NCBI RefSeq assembly: GCF_003056725.1
Contig: NZ_QBKZ01000023.1
Span: 22,123 to 54,762 of the forward strand
Direction: 5' to 3'
Origin: Mangrovicoccus ximenensis
GTDB taxonomy: Bacteria > Pseudomonadota > Alphaproteobacteria > Rhodobacterales > Rhodobacteraceae
DNA: 32,640 nt
Position numbers and translations under genes: made by a program. A model generated the notes under the pieces. The model saw only the letters and a list, made by a program, of their open reading frames with translations, did no database searches and had not been told where the DNA came from. The stretch's first letter is position 1. Every line of letters begins with the position of its first letter. Below, piece after piece: positions 1 through 7,924 of this stretch.

Positions 1-2
1 GC

Positions 3-293
3 GCCCGCGGGCGAGGTGACGGTAGAGGGGCTGCTCAGGATCAGCGAGGACAAGGGCTGGCTCTTCTCCCGCGAGAACGCTGCGACACGGACGGGATCGA
101 CGGAGCCGCCGAGGTGGCCGGGGCGATGGTGGACGGAACCACGCGCGCCCGCGCGGCAAAGGCGGGCTATCCTCTGGCGGAGGCGCTCCGCCGCTGCGAC
201 GGCCACGGCTTCTTCGCGGCGCTCGGCGACCAGATCGTCACCGGGCCGACGCTGACGAACGTGAATGACTTGCGCGCGATCCTGATCCGCTGA
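3..293 (+). CDS. ttuD: Glycerate 2-kinase / hydroxypyruvate reductase-like (MOFRL family), C-terminal end
   Basis: This is the C-terminal part of a MOFRL-family glycerate 2-kinase, which phosphorylates D-glycerate to 2-phosphoglycerate. The frame is open from the window edge to a TGA at 291. Visible family signatures are DTDGIDGAAEVAGAMVDG (about codons 28-45) and the terminal block GDQIVTGPTLTNVNDL, which closes MOFRL proteins. The segment upstream of DTDGIDG is oddly short and does not show the usual Gly-rich/Glu motif clearly. A GEVTVE-like stretch sits in another frame near position 13, so a small deletion or frameshift is possible. The gene starts outside the window, so completeness cannot be judged. 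The family assignment is firm from the C-terminus. Confidence 0.75.
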   Translation, partial: ARGRGDGRGAAQDQRGQGLALLPRERCDTDGIDGAAEVAGAMVDGTTRARAAKAGYPLAEALRRCDGHGFFAALGDQIVTGPTLTNVNDLRAILIR

Positions 294-386
294 TCCGTCC
301 GTCGGACCGGCCGACCGCGCGGTCGGGCCGGGGGGCGCTGATGCGGAAATCCGCTCAGGACCGCAGTCCCCTTTGCCCGGAGACAC

Positions 387-515
387 TTATCCCGTTGCCA
401 CGGTTGCCCGAATCCCGAAGGCCGCGAAGCGGTTAAGAACGGCTGCACCGATCTGGACCTTGGCGACTTGGCGGACGAAATCGCGGGACATCAGCCGTTG
501 GCCGAGAAGCCTCAC
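387..515 (-). pseudogene. IS5-family transposase remnant, C-terminal 42 codons
   Basis: Reading the minus strand, the frame ending at the TAA at 387-389 encodes VRLLGQRLMSRDF followed by RQVAKVQIGAAVLNRF. This matches the end of IS5-family DDE transposases (typical pattern: VKLLGQRLMARDFDRQVAELQIRVAVLN). Upstream of about 515 the similarity stops and the expected Y-R-E-K signature region is absent. It is therefore only a tail. It is distinct in sequence from the larger IS5-type remnant next to it (583-1461), so it derives from a different element. No terminal inverted repeats were recognised. Confidence 0.6.
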
Positions 516-582
516 GGGAGTTGTCACGGGCATTGCTGCAGAAGTTGTCTTCAAGACGTGATCCCCCTTTGCCCAGCTGAGG

Positions 583-1461
583 TCAGGCCACGCGCTCGAT
601 CTCGGCGGTGCCGGGGGCGTTGAAACGGTTCATGAATGAGCGGCAAGCGCCGTCGGTCCGAGCGTAGCCGCAAATGACCCGGATGTGGATTTCGGCTGTC
701 CGGCGGTTCGGGTCTCTTGAGGCGATCCGCTCGCCGAAAGACTTGAGGTTCCGCATGCTGGCCTCGATCCTGCTGTGGACATGATAGCCGGACCACCTTT
801 TCCAGATCGTCCGGCCGAGGCGCCGGGTTGCCCTCAGGATGTCGTTGCGGGCCAAGGCGGCGGGGCAATCTTCTTTCCAGAGGCGGCCGGTTTTCCGGAT
901 GGGAGGGCACATGACTGCCACCGGTCCGAAGGAATGCCCGAGCCCCCGTGCCTCGGTGCGCCAGGATCGCCGCATGGCACCGCATTGTGCCGAAGGCGTC
1001 GCCAGCGGTCCGCGCCCGATGGGCGACGGCGCATCCGCTGGCAACTCGCCCGTTGCGGTGCCGATCTCCTCGTCCTCCGGGATTTGGCCGGAGAACTCGG
1101 GAAGGAGGGGGTTGTGGCCGTTGCGGCAGGAGGCGACTTCCACCGCCCGGATGTCGCCAGTGGCCGTGTCCATTGCCAGATGGACCTTGCGTTGCTGGCG
1201 GCGGTGGGTGCCATGCTTCCTTGCCAGCCACTCATTCATCGGGCTTTCGCGGCGCCGCGAAAGCCACGGTCCCGTCTCGCCCTGACGACGGCTGAGCGTG
1301 GAGACATCGGGAACTGCCCAATCCAGCCCTGGCATTTTCAGGATGCTGGACAGCATCCCGGTCGTTTGCCTGAGCGGCAGACCGAAGAGCACCTTGGCCA
1401 TCAGGCAGAATTGGATGGCGCTCGTCGGGCAGACGTTCCCACGGACCGTCTGCTGATCCAC
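583..1461 (-). pseudogene. Decayed IS5-family transposase
   Basis: The minus-strand frame keeps clear IS5-family blocks: AIQFCLMAKVLFGLPLRQTT near the N-terminus, GLDWAVPDVSTLSRRQ, NEWLARKHG, and WKRWSGYHVHSRIEASMRN before FGERIASRD. It is a pseudogene on several grounds. The segment that should carry the first catalytic Asp (LLIDSTGIK-like) is deleted between the RRQ and NEW blocks. The second Asp block (TADGAYD-like) is scrambled by compensating frameshifts, and pieces of it appear in the other minus-strand frames around 830-1230. The signature Arg of the Y-R-E-K motif reads His. About 13 extra residues interrupt the C-terminus. It lies between the glycerate kinase end and the ABC transporter and marks an old insertion. 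Confidence 0.8.
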
Positions 1462-1736
1462 CTCAATCCTGCACCTCGGTGACCACCCGGGGTAACACCG
1501 CTGGCGGCGGCGAAATTACACCACGTACTCGGACACTATCCGTCAGGTTGCTCTTGCGGCGGAAGAACAGCGACAGGACGCTGCGGGGCTCGCGCAGCAT
1601 CCGCCGCCGGTCCGGAGAACCGGCTGTGCCAGGTCCCTGATCATGTAACGGCGTCGCAGGACCGGTCAAAGAGTGACCAAAACTTGCATGTCTGCTGAAT
1701 TTTTCTACCTCTGGGCAGCCTCGGGCAGAGCATTCG
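1462..1736. other. Intergenic stretch with no recognisable gene
   Basis: Between the IS5 remnant and the ABC operon promoter I see no convincing coding region. A short minus-strand stretch around 1530-1600 reads MLREPRSVLSLFFRRKSNL without further context. It may be another mobile-element scrap but cannot be assigned. Confidence 0.4.
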
Positions 1737-1765
1737 TTGACAAGTGCGCATGCCGTCTGTGCTCT
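1737..1765 (+). promoter_or_regulatory. Candidate sigma-70 promoter of the ABC importer operon
   Basis: A perfect -35 hexamer TTGACA lies at 1737-1742, 58 bp upstream of the chosen ATG at 1800. At 17 bp spacing the -10 position reads TGCTCT, which is weak. Strong -35 with weak -10 is common in alphaproteobacterial promoters. The call rests on the -35 and the location only. Confidence 0.35.
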
Positions 1766-1799
1766 GTATGCAGTATTCCAGCCATCTCCGGAGTTGCGC

Positions 1800-2816
1800 A
1801 TGCCCGTCACCTTCCCCCGCCGCGCCCTGCTCGCTGCAACGGCCGCTTTCGGCCTGTCCGGCCTGCCCACCCTTGCCCAGGACCAGAGCATCACCATCAT
1901 GATCTGGGGCACCACCTGGCAGACCGCCTTCGAGCAGATCGCCGCAAACTTCACCGAGGAGACCGGCATCGAGGTCCAGCTCATGCCGCAATCCAACAGC
2001 GGCGAGTCGCTTGCCAAGCTCCAAGCGAACCGCGCAGCGCCCGGTGTCGATGTCTGGTTCACCACTTCCTCGGTCGCCAACCGCGCGGTCAAGGACACGG
2101 AGCTCTTCGCGCCGATCCCGGTCGACGCGCTGACCTACAAGGACGACATGGTCGACGGCTCCTACAATGCGGGCTGGGTCGGCGCCTATGCCTATCCGCT
2201 GGGGATCGTATGGCGCCCTGACATGGTCGACGGCGACATCACCTCCTGGGAGGACCTGTGGAAACCGGAATTCGAGAACGCCATCGCGGCACCGACCCCG
2301 GCCACCTATCAGGGCCGCATCGTCCTGGTCGCGGCCGAACTGGCCGGGGGCTCGATCGACGATGTCGATCCGGGCATCGAAAAGCTCAAGCAGCTCGAGC
2401 CCAATGTCGCCTTCTGGTACAGTTCCGACGCCCAAGCCCGCCAGGCGCTCGCGAATGGCGAGATCAGCGTGCTCGTGTCGCCGCCGTCCGGCGCCAAAAC
2501 CGTGCGCAACGAGGGCATCGAAGTGAAAATGGTCTCTCCGGCCCCGGCTCCGATGACCTATGACGTCATGACCATTGTCCGGAACGGCAAGGAAGATCTC
2601 GCCGCGCAGTTCGTCGATTTCGCGACCAGCCCCGAGTCCCAGCAGATCATCGCCACCGGCAACCAGAACATGCCGGTCAACACCAAGGCCTCCGTCCTGC
2701 CGGAACTGGCGTCGCAATATGCGAAACCCGAGGACACCCGGACCTATGACGAGGACAAGGTGAATGCCGAATACGACAGCTGGAACGAGAAATTCCAGAT
2801 GACGGTCTCGCAGTAA
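1800..2816 (+). CDS. ABC transporter periplasmic solute-binding protein (PotD/PotF-like)
   Basis: Extracytoplasmic binding protein of an ABC importer, 338 aa. The start at 1800 is preferred because a CGGAG ribosome-binding site lies just upstream and the protein then begins with an export signal (MPVTFPRRALLAATAAFGL, cleavage near ALAQ/TLAQ around residue 26). The RR pair followed by a hydrophobic stretch could be Tat-like. The mature part has the typical opening ITIMIWGTTW, a long bilobal domain and a C-terminal DEDKVNAEYDSWNEKF. It is followed after 13 bp by an ATPase gene and two permeases, so it is the first gene of a complete importer operon. The family includes polyamine, opine, ferric-iron and thiamine binders. 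Substrate specificity cannot be read from the sequence. The downstream DUF1028 fragment suggests a nitrogenous compound. Confidence 0.9.
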   Translation: MPVTFPRRALLAATAAFGLSGLPTLAQDQSITIMIWGTTWQTAFEQIAANFTEETGIEVQLMPQSNSGESLAKLQANRAAPGVDVWFTTSSVANRAVKDTELFAPIPVDALTYKDDMVDGSYNAGWVGAYAYPLGIVWRPDMVDGDITSWEDLWKPEFENAIAAPTPATYQGRIVLVAAELAGGSIDDVDPGIEKLKQLEPNVAFWYSSDAQARQALANGEISVLVSPPSGAKTVRNEGIEVKMVSPAPAPMTYDVMTIVRNGKEDLAAQFVDFATSPESQQIIATGNQNMPVNTKASVLPELASQYAKPEDTRTYDEDKVNAEYDSWNEKFQMTVSQ

Positions 2817-2829
2817 GGCCGGCGCCCAG

Positions 2830-3927
2830 TTGGCCATGCAGCACGTCCCCGACATCGCAGCGCAGGAGCGGGCAACCGCCCTGCGCATTTCCGGCCTGAA
2901 GAAATCCTTCGGCAGCACGCTCGCGGTCAAGGGAGTCTCGCTGGACCTCGCCGAAGGCGGCATTCTCGCGCTGCTCGGTCCCTCGGGCTGCGGCAAGACC
3001 ACGATCCTGCGGATGATCGCCGGCTTCGCCGAACCCGACAGCGGCACCATAGCGCTGAACGGCCGCGACATCACCCGGCTTGCCCCGGAAAAACGCAATG
3101 CCGCCATGGTATTCCAGTCCTATGCGCTGTTCCCGCACATGACCGTCGCCGAAAATGTCGGCTACGGGCTCAAGATCCGCCGGGTGTCCCGCAGCGAGCG
3201 CGAGACGCGCATCTGGGACGCGCTGAAACTGGTGCGGCTCGACCAGTTCGCCCGCCGCTATCCGTCGGAGCTGTCAGGCGGCCAGCAGCAGCGCACCGCG
3301 CTGGCCCGCGCCATCGCCACCCGGCCCGACCTGCTGCTCCTCGACGAGCCCTTCGGCGCGCTCGACCAGAACCTGCGCGAGGCGATGCAGATCGAGCTGA
3401 GGAAGCTTCAGGAAAGCCTCGGGCTGGCGACCGTCATCGTGACCCATGACCAGCAGGAGGCGATGATCCTTGCCGACCGGATCGCCGTCGTCAATGACGG
3501 GCGGATCGAGCAGCTATCGCCGCCTGCCGAGCTCTACGACCACCCCAGAACCCGCTTCGTCGCGGAGTTCATGGGAGTGGAGAACATCCTCGATGCCGTC
3601 CTCGCGCCGGGCAGCCTGACCGTCGCCGGCAGCACCATCGCACTGGACCGGCCGCCGGCTGGCGCCCGCCCCGGCCGGGACGGCCCCTGCCAGATCGCGC
3701 TGCGCGCCGAGGCGGTCACGCTGGGCGATCCCGGCATCGGCGGCATCGGCGGCACGATCGGCTACCGCACCAACCTGGGCGGACGCGTCCTCTACGAGGT
3801 GAGCCTCTCCGACGGACAGATGGTCAAGGTCTCCGAGGCGCGGGCGCCGGACCTGCCGACCCGGCCCGTCGGACAGAAGGTCTCGGTCGTCCCGGGCGGC
3901 ATCACCGTGCTGGAGCCCGCGGCATGA
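2830..3927 (+). CDS. ABC transporter ATP-binding protein (PotA-like)
   Basis: Cytoplasmic ATPase energising the importer, 365 aa, usual length for PotA/FbpC-type subunits. Counting from the TTG at 2830, Walker A GPSGCGKT is at residues 50-57, the Q-loop VFQSYALF near 94-101, the signature LSGGQQQR at 148-155, Walker B LLLLDEP ending at 174, and the switch His in VTHDQ at 206. A TOBE-like regulatory domain occupies about 280-365. TTG at 2830 has an AAGG about 10 nt upstream. An ATG two codons further in (2836) is an alternative start. Its stop overlaps the next start as ATGA, showing translational coupling to the first permease. Confidence 0.93.
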   Translation: MAMQHVPDIAAQERATALRISGLKKSFGSTLAVKGVSLDLAEGGILALLGPSGCGKTTILRMIAGFAEPDSGTIALNGRDITRLAPEKRNAAMVFQSYALFPHMTVAENVGYGLKIRRVSRSERETRIWDALKLVRLDQFARRYPSELSGGQQQRTALARAIATRPDLLLLDEPFGALDQNLREAMQIELRKLQESLGLATVIVTHDQQEAMILADRIAVVNDGRIEQLSPPAELYDHPRTRFVAEFMGVENILDAVLAPGSLTVAGSTIALDRPPAGARPGRDGPCQIALRAEAVTLGDPGIGGIGGTIGYRTNLGGRVLYEVSLSDGQMVKVSEARAPDLPTRPVGQKVSVVPGGITVLEPAA

Positions 3928-4781
3928 AACCGGTCCCGGTCCTCTGGCTGATCTGGCCGCTGCTGGCCGTGCTGGGGCTGTTCTTCGCGGCGCTCCTGCG
4001 CTTCGCCGACACGAGCCTCCTGCAGCAGATCCCCGGCACGGCAATGTTCGAGGGACCCCGCTCGCTCGGGAACTATGCCGATACCTTTGCGTCGCCGCTG
4101 GCCCGCAAGGCGCTGTGGGACACGCTGGTCATGTCGCTGCAGATCACCGGCGCGGCAATTGTCCTCGGCTATCCGCTGGCCTACCTGATGGCGCGCTCGC
4201 CGTCGAAATTCCTGCGCAACGCCATCTTCTTCGTGCTGATCGTCACCTTCCTGTCCGGCGGCATCACCCGCGCCTATGCCTGGATGCTGGTGCTGGGCAA
4301 TAACGGCCCGGTCAACGGGCTGCTGCGCGAGTTCGGCCTGCCGACGGTCCGCATGGTCAACAACCGAACCGGCGTGGTTCTGTCGATCGTGCATTTCGTG
4401 CTGCCCTTCTTCGTCCTCACCCTGCTCGGCGCGATCCGCAATATTCCCGCGTCGCTCGAAGAAGCCGCGCGCAGCCATGGCGCCAGCCGCTGGGCCGCCT
4501 TCCGGGACGTGACTCTGCCGCTCAGCGTGCCCGGGCTGGTCAGCGCCTCGCTCCTGGCCTTCACGCTGGCGATCAGCTCCTTCCTCTTCCCGCTTCTTCT
4601 GGGCGGCGGCCGGGTGCAGATGTTCGCCAACCTCATCTACGACAAGATCCAGAGCAGCTTCGACATGCCCGCAGCCTCCGCCATGGCGATGATCTTCCTG
4701 GTCTTCGCGCTCCTGCCGATCCTGGCGCTGAACCTTATCCGCGGGTCGCTGTCGCGCCGCTTCGGGGGGACGCGCCGATGA
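3924..4781 (+). CDS. ABC transporter permease (PotB-like)
   Basis: Inner-membrane permease, 285 aa. It starts by ATGA overlap with the ATPase gene and overlaps the second permease in the same way. Hydrophobic segments are spread along the whole length, with a long N-terminal one (residues about 8-24). The EAA loop that docks to the ATPase reads EEAARSHGASRWAAF, followed by DVTLPLSVPGL. The length and the position before a second permease of PotC type fit the PotB/binding-protein-dependent transport family. It forms a heterodimer with the next gene product. Confidence 0.92.
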   Translation: MKPVPVLWLIWPLLAVLGLFFAALLRFADTSLLQQIPGTAMFEGPRSLGNYADTFASPLARKALWDTLVMSLQITGAAIVLGYPLAYLMARSPSKFLRNAIFFVLIVTFLSGGITRAYAWMLVLGNNGPVNGLLREFGLPTVRMVNNRTGVVLSIVHFVLPFFVLTLLGAIRNIPASLEEAARSHGASRWAAFRDVTLPLSVPGLVSASLLAFTLAISSFLFPLLLGGGRVQMFANLIYDKIQSSFDMPAASAMAMIFLVFALLPILALNLIRGSLSRRFGGTRR

Positions 4782-5575
4782 GTTCCCGTCCCTATTCGCC
4801 GCTCCTGACCTTCGCGGCAGCGCTGGTCCTGATGTTCCTCGTCGTGCCGACGCTGGTGATCCTCTATTCGTCGGTCAGCCCCTCGGCGCGGGTGCAGTTC
4901 CCGCCCGAGGCGGTGACGCTGAAATGGTTCGGAAACTTCTTCGAGAACAGCCAGTTCCGCGATGCGCTGGTCAACAGCCTGCTGGTAACCGCGCTGGTCA
5001 CGCCGCTGACCCTGGCCATCGCGGTGCCCTGCTCGCTGGCCATCGTGCGGCGGCGGTTTCCCGGGCGCGGGCTGCTCAGCGCGCTGGCGCTGTCGCCGCT
5101 GGCCGTGCCTGGCGTGGTGATCGGCGTGGCCTTCCTCAACTTCTTCGCCTGGACCGGGATCGATTCCGGCTTCTGGAAGATCGCCTTCGCGCTTGTCGTC
5201 ATCACCCTGCCTTTCGCGATCCGCGCGCTGGTCGCGACGCTGGAGGGGCTCGACCTCGCGCTGGAAGAGGCCGCGCGGAACCTGGGCGCCTCGCGCTTCC
5301 AGACCTTCCTGACCGTGACCCTGCCGCAGCTGCGCTCGGGCATGCTGGCGGGCGGCATCTTCGTCTTCGTCGAGGCGATCGACAACTTCTCCACCGTGGT
5401 GTTTCTCACCGACATGCGGACCAATGTCCTGTCGGTGCAGGCCTATTCCTACATCCGCGACTTCAACGACCCGACGGTCTCAGCCATGGCCGCGATCCTG
5501 ATCCTGCAGAGCGTGGTGCTCGTCTTCCTGCTGCAGCGCTTCGCCGGGTTCGAGAAGGTGATCGGCGGAAAATGA
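4778..5575 (+). CDS. ABC transporter permease (PotC-like)
   Basis: Second inner-membrane permease, 265 aa. It begins with a hydrophobic segment and carries the EAA docking loop EEAARNLGASRFQTFL followed by TVTLPQLRSGML. The C-terminus is a further membrane helix. The ATGA overlap with the first permease indicates coupled translation and fixed stoichiometry. Together the four genes at 1800-5575 form a complete importer. The next gene, 16 bp downstream, is the broken DUF1028 gene, so the original operon continued beyond this point. Confidence 0.92.
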   Translation: MSSRPYSPLLTFAAALVLMFLVVPTLVILYSSVSPSARVQFPPEAVTLKWFGNFFENSQFRDALVNSLLVTALVTPLTLAIAVPCSLAIVRRRFPGRGLLSALALSPLAVPGVVIGVAFLNFFAWTGIDSGFWKIAFALVVITLPFAIRALVATLEGLDLALEEAARNLGASRFQTFLTVTLPQLRSGMLAGGIFVFVEAIDNFSTVVFLTDMRTNVLSVQAYSYIRDFNDPTVSAMAAILILQSVVLVFLLQRFAGFEKVIGGK

Positions 5576-5591
5576 TCCCGGAGCAACGGAC

Positions 5592-5780
5592 ATGACCTAT
5601 TCCATCATCGGCCTCTGCCCCGATACCGGCATGATCGGCGGGGCGATCACCACCTCGAGCCCGGCCGTCGGCGCGCGCTGCCTCTTCGTCGAGTCGGGCA
5701 CCGGCGCGGCGCTCAGCCAGTACTGGACCGACCCGCGGCTCGGCCGCGATGCGCTGGCGCTGATGGCCGGGGGGCTCGGG
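5592..5780 (+). pseudogene. DUF1028-family protein, 3'-truncated
   Basis: The first about 61 codons encode MTYSIIGLCPDTGMIGGAIT, then AVGARCLFVESGTGAAL and DPRLGRDALALMAGG. This is the conserved N-terminus of DUF1028 proteins (Ntn-hydrolase-like, full length about 220-290 aa, unknown enzymatic role, often beside amino-acid or polyamine transporters). Similarity stops at about 5775. The frame then reads without homology, antisense to the neighbouring lipoprotein gene, to a stop at 5951. It is the last gene of the ABC operon and has lost about three quarters of its length at a sharp junction with no insertion sequence. Confidence 0.75.
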
Positions 5781-5802
5781 CGGAAGGGCCGGTCAGGAGG
5801 GC

Positions 5803-6129
5803 TCAGTCGCGGGCGCGCAGCTCTTCGGCGCGGCCGCGCAGTTCGCTGGCGCGCGACATCATTGTCTCGTCGGAGGATTGCCGGGGGGCGCTGTCCAGCC
5901 TGGTCCGGCGCAGCGCCAGGGCGGCATTTCGCGCATCGAGCTCGGCCGTAGTCGCGTCAAGATCGGTCCCGGGGGCAGGGTCCAAGCCCGGCAGGCCGCG
6001 CAGCGGCAGGATTTCCGGCGTTTGGCCGGTCACGCTGCTGCGCTCCTCGCCGGAGCGGTACTCGGCGGGAACGCAGCCGGAGAGGGCTGCGACAAGCGGA
6101 AGGAACAGGAGACGGGCTGGGATTGGCAA
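5803..6129 (-). CDS. Small lipoprotein of unknown function
   Basis: 108-aa protein starting with TTG at 6127-6129, with GGAG 9 nt upstream. It has a lipoprotein signal: PIPARLLFLPLVAALSGC, with the lipobox LSGC placing the lipidated Cys at residue 18. The rest is polar, rich in Arg, Glu and Ala, with a likely helical or coiled part at about 55-105 (LDATTAELDARNAALALRR). I do not recognise a family. It lies downstream of and co-oriented with the flagellin gene, beyond a terminator. Its stop codon is only about 20 bp from the junction with the truncated DUF1028 gene. Confidence 0.65.
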   Translation of the reverse strand: MPIPARLLFLPLVAALSGCVPAEYRSGEERSSVTGQTPEILPLRGLPGLDPAPGTDLDATTAELDARNAALALRRTRLDSAPRQSSDETMMSRASELRGRAEELRARD

Positions 6130-6202
6130 GGGGCGGATCTCCGGCGGGACGGGATCTGCCTAACCGAAGATGCGGGGCGGAGCCAGCACCGCACGCGAGA
6201 AA

Positions 6203-6225
6203 GGCGCGCCGGAAACCGGCGCGCC
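6203..6225 (-). terminator. Terminator hairpin after the flagellin gene
   Basis: A perfect 10-bp inverted repeat GGCGCGCCGG / CCGGCGCGCC with an AAA loop lies 18 bp beyond the flagellin stop codon. On the minus strand it is followed by TTTC. It most likely ends flagellin mRNA and reduces read-through into the lipoprotein gene. Confidence 0.7.
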
Positions 6226-6242
6226 CCTTGGTTCGGCGGAAA

Positions 6243-7454
6243 TCAGCGGAACAGCGACAGCACGTTCTGCGGTGCCTGGTTCGCGATGGAGAGCGCCTGG
6301 ATGCCCAGCTGCTGCTGCACCTGCAGCGCCTGCAGCTTGGCGGAGGCTTCTTCCATGTCCGCATCGACCAGCGAGCCGATGCCCGCGCGCATCGAGTCGG
6401 TCAGTTTCGACACGAAGGTGGATTGCGTGTCGATCTGGTTGCCGACCGAGCCGAAGACCGCGGCTGCGTCGATGGCCGTGGAGATCAGCGATTCCATGGT
6501 GATCAGCTGGGCGGCGAGCGTGCCGGCATTGGTGGCGTCGATCGTCGAGAGCGCAGCAAGGCCGCCGGAGCCGTCATCGCCGAACTGCCCGGTGACCGTG
6601 AGGTCGAGGGTGCCTGTGTTGGTGAAGGTCAGCTCGCCGGGGCTGGCGCTGTCATAGGCGACGCTGAGACCGGCGATGTTGAAGGACTCGATCTGCGCCT
6701 TCAGGTTGGTGGCGATGATGTCCTCGGGCGTGTTGCCGACGGCGATGTCGTTCGCCGAAACGGTGTAGCTGGCCGTGTAGCCGGCGACGCTGATCGTGAT
6801 GCTCTCGCCGGCGTCATAGGTCGGGTTGCCGATGACCACGGAATCCGTGCCCACGGTGTTGTCGAGCGACATCACGAAGGTATCGGCGGCTGCGGAAACG
6901 ACGGTCGCGGTGCCGCCGGAGAAGACAGATTTCGCGGTATAGCCGCCGGAGCCGAGATTCTGTCCGTTCACGGTGATGTAGTTCGCGGTGACCGTGCCGG
7001 TCGAGTCGCGGTCGATCGAGGAGAGCACGTTGGTCGTCGTGGTGCTGCCGTCGACCAGGTTCAGGCCGTTGAACTGGGCCGCGCTGACCACCGAGGTGAT
7101 CTGGTTCTTGAGTGCGTCGACATCGTTGTTGAGCTTGGTGCGGTCGACGTTTTCGCCCTGGGCGGCAACGATCTTCGCCTTGATCTCGCCCAGCAGCTCC
7201 TGGATCGTTTCGGAGGCGGTCTGCGCGACGGCGACGGTGGATTCGCCCAGCGACAGGCTGTCCGAGATCGCCTTGAAGCCGTTGACGTCGGATTCCATCA
7301 CCTTGGAGATCGCCCAGATGGCCGAGTTCTCCTTGGCGTTCGAAATATCCTTGCCGGTGGAGATTTCGCTCTGGACCTTCTCGAGGCCCATGTTGATGGT
7401 CTTGAGGGTCTGCAGCGCGACCATGGCGCTGGTGTTGGTCAAAATACTGGACAT
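6243..7454 (-). CDS. fliC: Flagellin
   Basis: Flagellar filament subunit, 403 aa. The start at 7454 gives the standard N-terminus MSSILTNTSAMVALQTLKTI, with AAGGGAA upstream. The N-terminal D0/D1 helices (residues about 1-150, including ENSAIWAISKVMESD and AQFNGLNLVDG) and the C-terminal helices (about 330-403, ending APQNVLSLFR) are intact and of the Rhodobacterales type. The central about 180 residues are a Thr/Ser/Gly-rich variable surface domain. No other flagellar gene is in the window, and the gene sits in a 2-kb segment bounded by two truncated genes. The locus may be displaced from a flagellar cluster or be an orphan flagellin. Confidence 0.93.
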   Translation of the reverse strand: MSSILTNTSAMVALQTLKTINMGLEKVQSEISTGKDISNAKENSAIWAISKVMESDVNGFKAISDSLSLGESTVAVAQTASETIQELLGEIKAKIVAAQGENVDRTKLNNDVDALKNQITSVVSAAQFNGLNLVDGSTTTTNVLSSIDRDSTGTVTANYITVNGQNLGSGGYTAKSVFSGGTATVVSAAADTFVMSLDNTVGTDSVVIGNPTYDAGESITISVAGYTASYTVSANDIAVGNTPEDIIATNLKAQIESFNIAGLSVAYDSASPGELTFTNTGTLDLTVTGQFGDDGSGGLAALSTIDATNAGTLAAQLITMESLISTAIDAAAVFGSVGNQIDTQSTFVSKLTDSMRAGIGSLVDADMEEASAKLQALQVQQQLGIQALSIANQAPQNVLSLFR

Positions 7455-7582
7455 CTGCCCACGGTTCCCTTCTTCGGCGCAGTTCGGCGCCACTGTAAAT
7501 TCGAGGTCCGGAACGAACCCTGTGCGCAGTCATTCTGATCTTACGATCCGCTTTCCGCGGCCGTGCCGTCCTTTCGGAACGC

Positions 7583-7603
7583 ATTGGCAGATAAGCGGCC
7601 AAT
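7583..7603 (-). promoter_or_regulatory. Candidate control site upstream of flagellin
   Basis: An inverted repeat ATTGG-N11-CCAAT lies about 130 bp upstream of the flagellin start. On the minus strand it contains TGGCCGCTTATCTGC, with GG and GC at sigma-54 spacing, but it misses other consensus bases. No clear sigma-28 box was found. It is weak as a promoter call and better as a place to look. Confidence 0.2.
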
Positions 7604-7744
7604 GACTAAGGAACGGATAATGTGCGGCCGACGCCTCCGCGCGGCCTGCAGGACGAGGCGCGGCTCCGGCCGCGCCGGAAAGACGGGAAAGGAACGTGGA
7701 ATGCCGGGATATCAGACGCTTGCCGGGCGAGGCGGGGCAGGGAC

Positions 7745-7921
7745 ATGAGCACGGATCCCCTGTTTCGGCTTTATCCGTCAAAGACACGCATAATTTTAAC
7801 GGTCGCGGTTCTGGCAGCCGCCGCCGCGATGTGCCTCTGGCTGGCGGCCACGGGCCAGGGCTTGGCGGCTGGCGAGCGCGCCGTCCTCGCGGTTCTGGCC
7901 GTTGCAGCGTCGGCGGGCGCG
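7745..7921 (+). pseudogene. Membrane protein, 3'-truncated
   Basis: A plus-strand frame starting ATG at 7745 (GGCAGGGAC just upstream) encodes MSTDPLFRLYPSKTRIILTV, then a long hydrophobic stretch (residues 16-38) and the start of a second one (about 45-59). At about 7921 it runs directly into the antisense of the oxidoreductase gene, and the frame there has no sense of its own. I do not recognise the family. An STM3941-like small membrane protein is possible but not shown. It keeps its start and has lost its 3' end. Confidence 0.45.
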
Positions 7922-7924
7922 CAC

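Noticed and set aside
1530..1640. Possible terminal repeat of an IS256-like element
   Set aside because: Some resemblance in a stretch reading GTGTAATTTCGCC on the minus strand, but no partner repeat or transposase could be found.
7583..7603. Sigma-54 promoter for flagellin
   Set aside because: Only the GG and GC dinucleotides fit. Compared with the perfect sites at 16182 and 19323 it is too weak to claim, so it is kept only as a low-confidence control site.
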